DNA of 64,000 bases from Flavobacterium soli DSM 19725 (GTDB lineage Bacteria; Bacteroidota; Bacteroidia; Flavobacteriales; Flavobacteriaceae). Shown in pieces: positions 52,485-62,100 of this stretch. Below the pieces are notes generated by a model, which saw nothing but the letters and a program-made list of their open reading frames with translations, had not been told where the DNA came from and made no database searches. Location of the stretch: assembly GCF_000422705.1 (NCBI RefSeq), contig NZ_KE383907.1:119033-183032 (forward strand), written 5' to 3'. The position numbers were made by a program, and so were the translations under genes. Positions within the stretch are counted from its first letter, which is position 1, and every line of letters begins with the position of its first letter.

Positions 52485-53228
52485 TTATTTTAAAGTCGCA
52501 AAAAACTGGTTATTAGCAATTACTTCCTTAAGCGGATTAAGATCTTTCAAATCCACCTTGTGATGAAAAGCCTCAATATGTTTTTGATGGTGTACATCTG
52601 ATCCAACATAGTCAATCATACCATTTTCTAATAGTTTTTTGGCAGTTAGGAAAACACTTTCTCCATAATAACCAACAATAGAAAGCATATTGAGTTGGAA
52701 GAGGCAACCCGCCTTTTTGAGCTTAGTATATTCACCAAAATTTTTGTGGTAAAAAAGATAACGCTCTGGATGAGCCAATACTGGTTTGTAACCTGCAACT
52801 TGTAGGTCAAAAAGGATATCATAAAGCTGTATTGGAGCGTTGATATATGACATTTCTACCAAAACATAGTTGTCTTTTAAACAAAGTAAATTTTCGTTCT
52901 GAAACAATTTTACAAAATGGTCATCCATTAAATATTCGGCTGCAGCCTTGAAAGGCAAGCTTATATTATTTTGCTGAAAAAGTGAAATTACTTCGTCCTC
53001 TTTAGCTGAAATTATAGCAGTATTGTTTTCCCACACATGCTGAATGATGTGTGGGGTTGTTATGAATTCTTTAATTCCAAAATCGGTCATAGCCGAAGTT
53101 AGTGCCAAAGTATCTTCAAAAGTCTTTGCCCCATCATCTATTCCAAACAATAAGTGGGAGTGAATATCAATATGGTTCTCCGGAATCAAATCCTTCAAAA
53201 CCGTTTTATTTTTTTTAAAGAAAAACAA
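52485..53228 (-). CDS. PHP-type tyrosine-protein phosphatase (CpsB/YwqE-like)
   Basis: A 247-residue protein with PHP metal-binding motifs: HIDIHSHLLFGIDDGAK (about residues 18-34), FITTPHIIQHVW (about 56-67), EMSYINAPIQ, PVLAHPERYLF (about 153-163) and DYVGSDVHHQKH (about 215-226). CpsB/YwqE enzymes dephosphorylate the tyrosine tail of the Wzc/CpsD kinase and so reset polymer assembly. It converges on the second wzc, its probable partner, across a shared terminator. The initial FFFKKNK is basic and hydrophobic but too short for a TM segment. Confidence 0.92.
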   Translation of the reverse strand: MFFFKKNKTVLKDLIPENHIDIHSHLLFGIDDGAKTFEDTLALTSAMTDFGIKEFITTPHIIQHVWENNTAIISAKEDEVISLFQQNNISLPFKAAAEYLMDDHFVKLFQNENLLCLKDNYVLVEMSYINAPIQLYDILFDLQVAGYKPVLAHPERYLFYHKNFGEYTKLKKAGCLFQLNMLSIVGYYGESVFLTAKKLLENGMIDYVGSDVHHQKHIEAFHHKVDLKDLNPLKEVIANNQFFATLK

Positions 53229-53255
53229 TTTGTTGAGTGTTATTTGTTACTGCAA

Positions 53256-54845
53256 TTATTCAAACTCAGACGTAAAGAACAGTTTTACATTCGGATATTT
53301 GCTTTGTGTCATTTGGATAGTGAAATCGGAATCGGCCAAGAAAACCAATTGTCCATATTTGTCATGTGCCAAAAATTTCTGCTTGATTCTTTTAAATTCC
53401 TTGAATTCATCACTTTTTGCATCGTTTGGTTTTACCCAACACGCTTTATGGACCGGGAAATTTTCATAGGTACATTTTGCACCATATTCATGCTCTAGTC
53501 GATACTGAATCACTTCATATTGCAAAGCCCCAACAGTTCCGATGACTTTTCTATTGTTCATTTCCAGGGTAAATAACTGAGCAACACCTTCATCCATCAA
53601 CTGATCGATTCCTTTGTCGAGTTGTTTCGCTTTCAATGGATCGGCATTGTTGATATATCTAAAATGTTCAGGCGAAAAACTAGGAATTCCTTTAAAACTC
53701 ATGACTTCTCCCTCTGTTAAAGTATCACCAATTTTAAAGTTTCCTGTATCATGCAAACCTACGATATCGCCAGGATAGGAAATATCCACTATCTCTTTCT
53801 TCTCTGCAAAAAAAGCATTTGGACTCGAAAATTTCATGTTTTTTCCTTGACGAACATGCAAATACGGTTTGTTTCGTTCAAAAGTTCCTGAAACGATCTT
53901 TAAAAAAGCAAGTCTGTCACGGTGTTTCGGATCCATATTGGCATGGATTTTAAAAACAAATCCAGATAGTTTTTCTTCTTTAGGGTCAACAAGTCGCGTT
54001 TCTGAATCCTTTGGTCGTGGTGATGGTGCAATTTCCACAAAGCAATCTAGCAATTCGCGTACACCAAAATTATTCAAGGCAGACCCGAAAAATACAGGTT
54101 GCAATTTTCCATCCAAATATTCCTGACGATCAAATTTTGGATAGACCTCATCAATCAGTTCTAATTCTTCACGTAATTTATCGGCAGGTTTCTGGCCAAT
54201 AATCTTTTCAAGCTCTGGGTTTTGAACATCTGAAAAAGCGATGGTTTCTTCGATGTTTTTTCGGCTATCACCACTAAACAGGTTGATGTTTTGTTCCCAA
54301 AGATTATAAATTCCTTGAAAATCATACCCCATTCCTATGGGAAAACTCAAAGGCGTTACGGTCAATCCTAATTTTTGCTCCACTTCATCCATCAAATCAA
54401 ATGCATCTTTCCCTTCTCGATCTAATTTATTGATGAAAACAATGATCGGAATTTTTCGCATACGGCAAACCGAAACCAATTTTTCTGTTTGTTCCTCAAC
54501 CCCTTTTGCAACGTCAATCACCACAATAACGCTATCAACAGCAGTTAATGTTCTAAAAGTATCTTCGGCAAAATCTTTGTGTCCTGGAGTATCCAAGATG
54601 TTGATTTTTTTGTCTTTATAGTTGAAAGCTAAAACCGATGTAGAAACCGAGATACCTCTTTGGCGTTCGATTTCCATAAAATCCGATGTAGCTCCTTTTT
54701 TTATCTTATTATTTTTAACGGCTCCAGCCTCTTGAATTGCCCCTCCAAATAAAAGTAATTTCTCAGTTAGGGTTGTTTTTCCAGCATCTGGATGCGAGAT
54801 GATTCCGAAAGTCCTTCTTCTGTTTATTTCCTGTATAAAACTCAT
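53256..54845 (-). CDS. prfC: Peptide chain release factor 3
   Basis: A 529-residue translational GTPase that recycles RF1/RF2 from the ribosome. The G motifs are intact: G1 SHPDAGKTTL (about residues 16-25), G2/switch around KGATSDFMEIERQRGISV, G3 DTPGHKDFAEDT (about 89-100) and G4 VFINKLDREGKD (about 142-153). The C-terminal half has GVAQLFTLEMNNRKVIGTVG, typical of RF3. The frame is open to 54869, but a minus-strand -7 box lies at 54867-54874 and MSFIQEINRRRTFGIISHP at 54845 is the family N-terminus. It may be co-transcribed with the phosphatase gene 27 bases downstream. Confidence 0.97.
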   Translation of the reverse strand: MSFIQEINRRRTFGIISHPDAGKTTLTEKLLLFGGAIQEAGAVKNNKIKKGATSDFMEIERQRGISVSTSVLAFNYKDKKINILDTPGHKDFAEDTFRTLTAVDSVIVVIDVAKGVEEQTEKLVSVCRMRKIPIIVFINKLDREGKDAFDLMDEVEQKLGLTVTPLSFPIGMGYDFQGIYNLWEQNINLFSGDSRKNIEETIAFSDVQNPELEKIIGQKPADKLREELELIDEVYPKFDRQEYLDGKLQPVFFGSALNNFGVRELLDCFVEIAPSPRPKDSETRLVDPKEEKLSGFVFKIHANMDPKHRDRLAFLKIVSGTFERNKPYLHVRQGKNMKFSSPNAFFAEKKEIVDISYPGDIVGLHDTGNFKIGDTLTEGEVMSFKGIPSFSPEHFRYINNADPLKAKQLDKGIDQLMDEGVAQLFTLEMNNRKVIGTVGALQYEVIQYRLEHEYGAKCTYENFPVHKACWVKPNDAKSDEFKEFKRIKQKFLAHDKYGQLVFLADSDFTIQMTQSKYPNVKLFFTSEFE

Positions 54846-54866
54846 TGTATGTATAAAAATAGGTTG

Positions 54867-54874
54867 CAAAAATA
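54867..54874 (-). promoter_or_regulatory. Putative -7 box of prfC
   Basis: On the minus strand this reads TATTTTTG, an exact TAnnTTTG match about 21 bases before ATG 54845. It overlaps the alternative upstream start. Confidence 0.45.
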
Positions 54875-54959
54875 CTACTTATTACTTAAGAATCATATTT
54901 GCTGGAAAATAGTATTTAGATTTATTAAACATAAATTTTTTAGAATGAATTTTTTAACA

Positions 54960-54967
54960 TATTTTTG
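54960..54967 (+). promoter_or_regulatory. Putative -7 box of the NarL-type regulator gene
   Basis: TATTTTTG, an exact TAnnTTTG match about 40 bases before ATG 55008. Confidence 0.4.
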
Positions 54968-55007
54968 AATATTGTTTTAATCTTTCACCCCAAAGGAAAA
55001 ACTATCA

Positions 55008-55658
55008 ATGAACAAAAATCTTAGTATTCTTCTTGCCGATGACCATAGTGTTGTGCGTCATGGTATTTCACTTATCTTGAAAGGATCTTTCGATAATCTT
55101 GATATCGCCCATGCGGATGATTTTTTAAAAACTTTACAGCTGCTCAAAACCCAAGATTTTGATCTTGTGATTCTAGATATATCTATTCCAGAAGGAAAAG
55201 GAATTCAAATGGTAGAATTGATAAAGTCCATTCAGCCAATGGTGAAAATTCTTATTTTTTCGGCTCATGAAGAAGAGCTTTATGCTTTGCGTTATTTAAA
55301 AGCTGGTGCTGATGGTTATTTGAACAAATTAAGTTCTGAAACCGAATTTCAAGAGGCTTTTACTTCCATGATTAAAAATGGAAATTATGTGAGTCAATCC
55401 ATCAAAAATCAGATTGTATCCAATACTTTAAATAAAAAATCTGATAATCCTTTGGAATTATTATCCAATCGAGAATTAGAAATAGCCAGATTGCTCGTTA
55501 GGGGCGAAGGAAATCTAGAAATTGCCAATAAATTAGAACTACAAAACAGTACTGTTAGTACTTACAAGAACAGAATTTTCGAAAAATTAGTCATCAGTAA
55601 TACGGTAGCTTTGGTTGCCTTATTCAAATCCTATGATGATTTAGTGGATTATGATTAA
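55008..55658 (+). CDS. NarL/FixJ-family response regulator
   Basis: A 216-residue two-domain regulator. The receiver domain (about residues 5-120) has LLADDHSVVRHGISLIL, phospho-acceptor Asp 57 in LVILDISIPEGKG and the Lys in GYLNKLSSETE. The LuxR-type HTH (about 148-208) has LLSNRELEIARLLVRGEGNLEIANKL, cited as LSNRELEIARLL, and STVSTYKNRIFEKL. It meets the large sensor kinase gene tail to tail, with stop codons overlapping by 2 bases (4-base overlap of frames), so the two are probably partners despite opposite orientation. Confidence 0.92.
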   Translation: MNKNLSILLADDHSVVRHGISLILKGSFDNLDIAHADDFLKTLQLLKTQDFDLVILDISIPEGKGIQMVELIKSIQPMVKILIFSAHEEELYALRYLKAGADGYLNKLSSETEFQEAFTSMIKNGNYVSQSIKNQIVSNTLNKKSDNPLELLSNRELEIARLLVRGEGNLEIANKLELQNSTVSTYKNRIFEKLVISNTVALVALFKSYDDLVDYD

Positions 55659-58600
55659 GCACTTTCATGATCAAACATTAATGTGATTTTTGTTCCTTTG
55701 CCTAACTCACTTTCAATATTCATTTTGCCGTTTAAGATCAATAGCAATTCAATAATCATGTACATTCCCATGGTCTTGAATTTTTTGTCACGTTGTAAAT
55801 CGTAATTATCAATCAACGTTTGATAGTATTCTACTGTATGTTTTTCTATACCATTTCCCGTGTCTTGGATTGAAACATAACTATATAAATCATCAGATCC
55901 AGCTGAAAATTGTATGGTTCCATAGATAGTGTTTTTTATGGCATTATCGAGTAAATTGTGTATGATAATACTAAACAGCTGCTTGTTTTTGGTTAAAATG
56001 GCCTCTGTTGGGATATGATTTTTAATTACCACTTTTTTTGCATTAGCAATATTTTGAAACAATGCAATTTTATTAAACACCACATCGTTAATTTTGAATT
56101 CTTCGTTGTCAATCACTCCTTTGTCAAGGTATCCCTTAGAATATTCAAGTAAATTATCAACAAAATTGAACATTTGGGAAGATGATGTGAAAATAGCCTG
56201 AATGTTTTCTTTCAAATCCTCACTGTCTTTATCAAATGAATCATACATGTATTTGCTTGCCATTGCCATAAACTTCAAAGGGCTCTTGATGTCATGGGTA
56301 ATATACTGGATGATTTTTGTATTGTTCTCTATCTGTTTATTAAGGTTTTCTCGGGTTGCTCGAAGCGTGCTTATCGTACTCTTTAAGTCATTTGTTTGCT
56401 CGTTTATTTTTTTCTCCAATAGCAGGTTTTTTCGGGTAATGTATCTAACTCTAATGTTATAGGAAATGATTCCGATTACAATAATCAATAGAACGACTAC
56501 TATTTTAAACCAGAGGGTTTCCCAAAAAGCAGGTTCAATAATGATTGTTATTTTTTTGTAATCGTACTTAGAGTCAAAACCAGATAGTTTTCTAACAATC
56601 AATTGGTATTCTCCAGGTGAAAGAGTTGTAAAAGAAATATTATTTTCTTTAGAAATTTTGGTCCATTCTTTATTTCCCGTACCTTCCAGTTTGGCTTCAA
56701 AATTTAAATTGTTCACGTTGCCATAATATGGGCTAGTAATAAAAAAAGTAATTCGCTCAAACTCTCTATTTAGAAACAAGGTGTCATTTATTGTTGTTCT
56801 TTGGTTGTCAACCATTACCTCATCAATGAAAGTTGGTTGTGTAGGCAAAACCGGTTCAATCTTATCAGGGTTAAAGGTTACCACACCGTTTATCGAAGGG
56901 AAAAATATATTTGTAGCATTTGTAGTAGCACAAGGCTGGCAGCCGCCATTAAATTCATTCGTTAAAAATCCAGCCTCTTTACTATAATAATGATAGTATA
57001 TTTTGGAAATAGTTGCATTTGCATAATCCAGCAAATTTCGTTCTTTAACTTGAAAAAGGCCTTTGTTAGTAGAAATCCAGAAAAAGCCTTTTTTGTCTTC
57101 TACAATGCAATGTGAAGAAAGTAGATATTGGTTTTTATCTAATGGGAATGAATATATTTTATTATTTTTAAGAAGGAAAAAACCATTTTCATAAGTGCTA
57201 ATCCAGATGTTTTTCTTGCTTGAGATAAAAATATTTCGCACCTTCAAACTTTCGGTTCCTTTTACACTGGTTACTTCTTTGTTTCGTAAATTTAATGCTT
57301 TCAAGCCGTCGTTTCCAGCCATCAATAAAGTATTGGGATCACATTTTGCTAAAAATTTTGGATGAAAATCAAGAGTTGTATAGGTAGTGAAAGTCGGATT
57401 TTCATCGGGAATAAAATTAAAGAGAATACCTGATTTTTTTCTTCCTAGAGCCAATGAATACCAAATTTTACCATTTGAATCTGCAAATAATGAGGTAATT
57501 TCTTTTCCTAATTCCCAAACTTTGCTTTGTTGATAGTCACCTTTTTTTTGATACCGAATTAATTTTGATCCTTCGTATGTCCATATATTTTTATCACGAT
57601 CTAAGGCCATGCCATATTTGTCCGATGTAAAATTTAGATCTGCAATTATTTCATTGTTATTCATTAAAATTCCTGATCCGGAAATGACGGTTGAGGCATT
57701 CAAAGTTGAAAGTGAATAGAAAATTTCTGATAGTCCGGGCTTATTAGGGACCAAAGTTTTAAAATTTTTGATTTTATAAATACCTAAACCTTTTGTGGTA
57801 CTTCCTAGATAGACAATCTTACTTTCAACATTAAAGTAGATACTGTTTATCCTTTGATTAGCCAAATCTTCGTTTTCAATAAGCAGCGACTTTTGTAGTT
57901 GATTATTTTTATAGTGAAGTTGATATAAATTATTGCCAGAATAAAAAAATGCTTGTTGTGCCACACTATTCCAATACAGCATGTTTTCAGCTTTTGGATC
58001 GATATTTAGAATCTTTTTCTTTATTCTCCCATTCTCAATAATTGCATATTTTCCATTTTTTTCGAGGTAAAAAAGGATATCTCCGATGGCGAAAAAATAA
58101 CTATTACTTTCATATTCAAAATGAATTTTATGAAGAAGTTGTTTCTTGGCATTAAAAAGACGAACAGTGTTATTGTCTATAAAGTAATAATTTCCGGAAG
58201 CTAGTGGGATATGATAAGGACGTTTTGGAGCATCAAGCAAAAGACTCGGAACACCATTTGAAATAAAACGGCTGTTTGGGTCATTTTTATCAAATTGCAA
58301 TGCCTTGGGATGTAATTTCTTATCTACGATATGCACTTTACGTTGATGTATAAAGATGCATTGTTCGTCCCAATCATTTGTAGTATATAAGCTGTCGGCT
58401 TGATAATTTCCGGTGATATATATGAGTCTGTTACTTTTTATCTGGGTAGTATGACTGTCATAGATGTCAAAATTTTTCCCATCATATCTAACCAATCCAT
58501 TTTCAGTAGTCATCCAAATGAAGCCATATTTATCAGGAACAATAGATTTTATGCTGTTTTGAGGCAGAAATTCGCTATCAGTAGTCCAAGTCAATTTGCT

Positions 58601-58693
58601 TACTGATTGACAATAAGTCGTTTGAAATTGCAATAATGCAACAAATAGCAAAATGCAGAGAAGTTTAGGTGCAAATGACAAGCTTTTGATCAT
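55655..58693 (-). CDS. Two-component sensor kinase with periplasmic propeller (Reg_prop/Y_Y_Y type)
   Basis: A 1012-residue membrane kinase. It has a signal sequence, a large periplasmic part with propeller repeats (SIVPDKYGFIWMTTENGLVRYDG, cited as GFIWMTTENGLVRYDG at about residues 52-67; KGFFWISTNKGLF later) and a Y_Y_Y domain (about 635-715, ending SPGEYQLIVRKLSG). One TM (about 727-745), a coiled linker, HisKA with the phospho-His in YITHDIKSPLKF (about 800) and HATPase_c (LLDNAIKNT, QDTGNGIEKH) follow. Unlike full HTCS proteins it has no receiver or AraC domain, so the NarL-type regulator encoded opposite is the likely output. Ligand unknown. Confidence 0.92.
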   Translation of the reverse strand: MIKSLSFAPKLLCILLFVALLQFQTTYCQSVSKLTWTTDSEFLPQNSIKSIVPDKYGFIWMTTENGLVRYDGKNFDIYDSHTTQIKSNRLIYITGNYQADSLYTTNDWDEQCIFIHQRKVHIVDKKLHPKALQFDKNDPNSRFISNGVPSLLLDAPKRPYHIPLASGNYYFIDNNTVRLFNAKKQLLHKIHFEYESNSYFFAIGDILFYLEKNGKYAIIENGRIKKKILNIDPKAENMLYWNSVAQQAFFYSGNNLYQLHYKNNQLQKSLLIENEDLANQRINSIYFNVESKIVYLGSTTKGLGIYKIKNFKTLVPNKPGLSEIFYSLSTLNASTVISGSGILMNNNEIIADLNFTSDKYGMALDRDKNIWTYEGSKLIRYQKKGDYQQSKVWELGKEITSLFADSNGKIWYSLALGRKKSGILFNFIPDENPTFTTYTTLDFHPKFLAKCDPNTLLMAGNDGLKALNLRNKEVTSVKGTESLKVRNIFISSKKNIWISTYENGFFLLKNNKIYSFPLDKNQYLLSSHCIVEDKKGFFWISTNKGLFQVKERNLLDYANATISKIYYHYYSKEAGFLTNEFNGGCQPCATTNATNIFFPSINGVVTFNPDKIEPVLPTQPTFIDEVMVDNQRTTINDTLFLNREFERITFFITSPYYGNVNNLNFEAKLEGTGNKEWTKISKENNISFTTLSPGEYQLIVRKLSGFDSKYDYKKITIIIEPAFWETLWFKIVVVLLIIVIGIISYNIRVRYITRKNLLLEKKINEQTNDLKSTISTLRATRENLNKQIENNTKIIQYITHDIKSPLKFMAMASKYMYDSFDKDSEDLKENIQAIFTSSSQMFNFVDNLLEYSKGYLDKGVIDNEEFKINDVVFNKIALFQNIANAKKVVIKNHIPTEAILTKNKQLFSIIIHNLLDNAIKNTIYGTIQFSAGSDDLYSYVSIQDTGNGIEKHTVEYYQTLIDNYDLQRDKKFKTMGMYMIIELLLILNGKMNIESELGKGTKITLMFDHESA

Positions 58694-59160
58694 AGTGGTC
58701 TTTTAGAACCTCATCATTTGGAAAGGTTCAAATCGTGTTTTCGATTAAATAGCAATAATGGGGTAATCCAACAACAAATATAAAGTTGTTTTTTTAATAT
58801 ATATCATCTCTAAAGTTTAAAATACATAAGAAGGAGTTATGATATTTTAATAAATCTTGATTAAAATGAATTTGCTAAAACAAAAAGGCAACAAAAGACT
58901 AAAAATTATATTTAGAAATACCGTGTAGAAAAAATTCTACAAACCGAAACCATTTTGTACTACAAACAAAAATTTTTTTTAAGGAGATATTTGTAGTCTC
59001 AATTATGTAGTTCTGCAACCCCGCATTTTAGCCTTTTTTAAGCATAAATATGAGCAGAACTACTAATGAAAACAAATCATAATTCGTGCTGTTAGAACTT
59101 GGTTAATCAACCATGAACACCAGTGGAAACCCCATTGATCAATTAGATTAAACATTAATC
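58694..59160. promoter_or_regulatory. 467-base intergenic region with repeated TGTAG/CTACA words and three inverted repeats
   Basis: Between the divergent kinase and DUF11-protein genes. Inverted repeats: TGTAGAA/TTCTACA (58924-58930 with 58935-58941), ACTACAAA/TTTGTAGT (58959-58966 with 58990-58997) and GTAGTTCTGC/GCAGAACTAC (59007-59016 with 59054-59063). The 5-mer TGTAG occurs at 58924, 58992 and 59006, and its complement CTACA at 58937 and 58960. No ORF, no clear -7 box and no terminator with a good T tract was found. The region looks like a regulatory leader or multi-site operator for the surface-protein operon. Confidence 0.5.
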
Positions 59161-62100
59161 ATGCTTAAAGTCGTTACTAAAATACTGCTTTTCAGTTTTT
59201 TATTAAGTTCAAGTATTCTTGAAGCACAAACTCTATGGGGTTCAGGATCTAGGGATTTATATCCTGCTGGAATTGAAGGAAATAGAGCATGGCTGTCAAG
59301 TATGTGGTGTAACAACTGTTCATTTAATCCTTTTCCTACAACTGGTCGAGTTATGGTTTTTGCAAAAGTAGGTGAAACCATTCATGTTGGCTCGAGTGTT
59401 CAAGGCACAAATAACGGTGAAATCCGACTTTATCCTCCAACAGGTATTGGTGCTGGAGGAAATAGATACTACACTTCTGGAACTGGAGCTACAAATACTG
59501 CTGGATTAATTGCCAATAGAAACCAAGAGCTTGTTGGTCCAAATTTAGCTTTCAACACCAATAGGAACAAACCTGAATTTGGAAATAGTAACGGTTATAC
59601 ACCCTTTTCAAGAACAGTTGCTACAGGTGAAGAGGGTATTTGGGTTATCGAATTTGTATCAAGAGGGGGTGCAACTTTAAGTACAAATAGCACTGCAATT
59701 CTGCCAATAACCGTGAAAGCAAATAATGAATGGGTTACCCAACAAGATGCTGCTGGTTCAACTTCTGCATTTATTGCCGCATGGGATGTATCGGTTAGTA
59801 GCGGTACAAATTTTATCTCGGGAAGAGCCTTTATTACAAATTTTAGTGCTGGTATGAACCCTAATACTGCTGATGAATTGGGTGTTAATGATGGTTTTTT
59901 CGGAAAGTTTTTTGTATTGACAAAAGATGGATTTGCCTATAAAGTTGATAACAATGGACAGAACGGGCTTTCATTTAATTTCTTTGTAAACAACAAAGGT
60001 GTTGTAAATCATAAAGTTACTGATCCTGTGCCAACTTACAAAAGCTTTGGGAGTGCAACTTTCAATGATATCATCAATAAAATTTGGGATCCAAGAGATT
60101 TAGATAACGAATTGAATAATCACATTACCCACAAGATGTTTTATAGTGCACCTTCATTGGATATGCCAGCTGTTGCTCCATTATGGTATTTTAATCCAAG
60201 AAAAACCGATGGAACTTGGGATCCAACAGGAAGTACAGGTGAAATACGAACAATGTGGTTACGTCCTGTTAGAATCAATCCAGAATTGAGTGATTTTTCA
60301 TTTATTGGTTCCGAAGGTACATTAAGTCAATCAGGTTCAAAGGGAGGATATGTCAATTTTGTTAGTAATGTCAGTGGATTTTATGATATACAAATTCCAT
60401 TTGGAGCTCCATTTGCAAGTAGAACTTTACAAGGACCAGCTGTTCCTGGTCTCAACAGAGTCTATTGGGATGGATTGGATCAAAATGGAGTTCGCGTCAC
60501 ATCAGGAATTTCACTTTCCTCAATCACAACTTCTATTTCTGGAGCAGAGGTTCATTTTCCAATGTTTGACGTAGAAAATAATCCTTATGGTTTGACCATA
60601 GAATTGCTTAAATCAGATTTTACTTCCTTGGTTCCAAAAAGAACCACAGTCTATTGGGATAATAGCGATTTGCCAACAACTAGCGGATCGGTAGCTAATT
60701 TTTATCTTTCGGATGCTCAAAAAAATAATGCAACTACAGGTGCAAGTAGTGATCGAATTAACCCTGCTGCATCAGGTAATACTAAATACATCACGGCAAA
60801 CCAGAGATGGGGCCAAATCAATAACGCGGATAATTCGAGTACAACTGGAAAGTTCGGTAATGATAAAACCGTTGATACATGGAGTTATGCACCAGGAGAA
60901 CAAGAAACGGTTGATGGAATTGTGATCGATGTAAAAATATACGATCTTGAAGTGGTTAATGTTTTAAAAACGGCTGGTCCTAATACGGTTTCAACAGGAG
61001 GTAGTGTTACCTATGAAGTAAACATTAAAAATAATGGACCAATTGTAGCAGCTGGAGCCGAAACTGCTTCCTTCTTTTTCTATGTTCCAACGGGAGTAAC
61101 AATAAACACAGGAAGTGTAGTGTTTTCGTCTGCTACGGGTTCAGTTTTGAATGGTGCTGCAATATTCGAAAATTTGCCATCAGGAAATGTGTATAGAGTT
61201 CAAGTGGATATGCCTGTAGATGGTTTAGGGAAATTTACGATTCCTGTTACTTTTTCGGCACCAACTTCAACAGCTAATGTAAATGTTTGGGGTACGATAA
61301 TGCGAAATAACGATGTTGGAGATCCAAATGCTACCAATGGGGATTATCTAAATATTCCAAATCCAAGAGATCCTTTTGAAGAAGCAAATGGTATCCAGCA
61401 ACGAATCGATCAAATCAATCTCAACACCAGCAATATACCTGCTACTTTCCCTTCTCTTAGTATAACAAATGTCAATGATACTAATTATACCAATAATATA
61501 AAATACAACAATCAGGTAACTTCCAGTAATGTAGCTACTACAACGCTGGAAATTACAAAAACAGGTTCAAGAACGGGAACTGCAACTGGAGCTTCAGCGT
61601 CAATAGCGACTTTTACCGTTACCGTAAAAAACATCGGAACCAGTAATTCAACCAATACAGTGATGACGGATGATTTGCAAGGAACACGATACAATTTTAC
61701 AAAAAACACAACGAGTTATGTCGTGACACAAGGAACAATTTTGTACAGCCTAGCAGACGGTATCGCTGGAACTGGAAAAATAACTTGGAACATAGGAACT
61801 CTGGCTCCAGGAGAATCTGCTACTATAGTTTTTAATGCTGTCAATAATATGACAGGTACTGGAACAACGGCACAAAATACTAATACTGCAAACGTAAGTT
61901 CGAATGAAGCCGGAATCAAGACAAGCTCTGTGACACTTTCTACCAATACAACAGCAGTAGATTTAGCAGTTACTAAAAATGTTGCCAATCATCCAACTGT
62001 TGCAAACAGAGTGGTTTTTACGGTAGTTGCTAGTAGAATTTCGGGTAGTTCAAGCAATATTGTAGTACGGGATCTATTGCCAGCAGGTTATACTTATGTG

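Noticed and set aside
55655..58693. Reading the propeller kinase as a full hybrid two-component system (HTCS)
   Set aside because: The protein ends right after the HATPase domain; no receiver or AraC-type DNA-binding domain is encoded.
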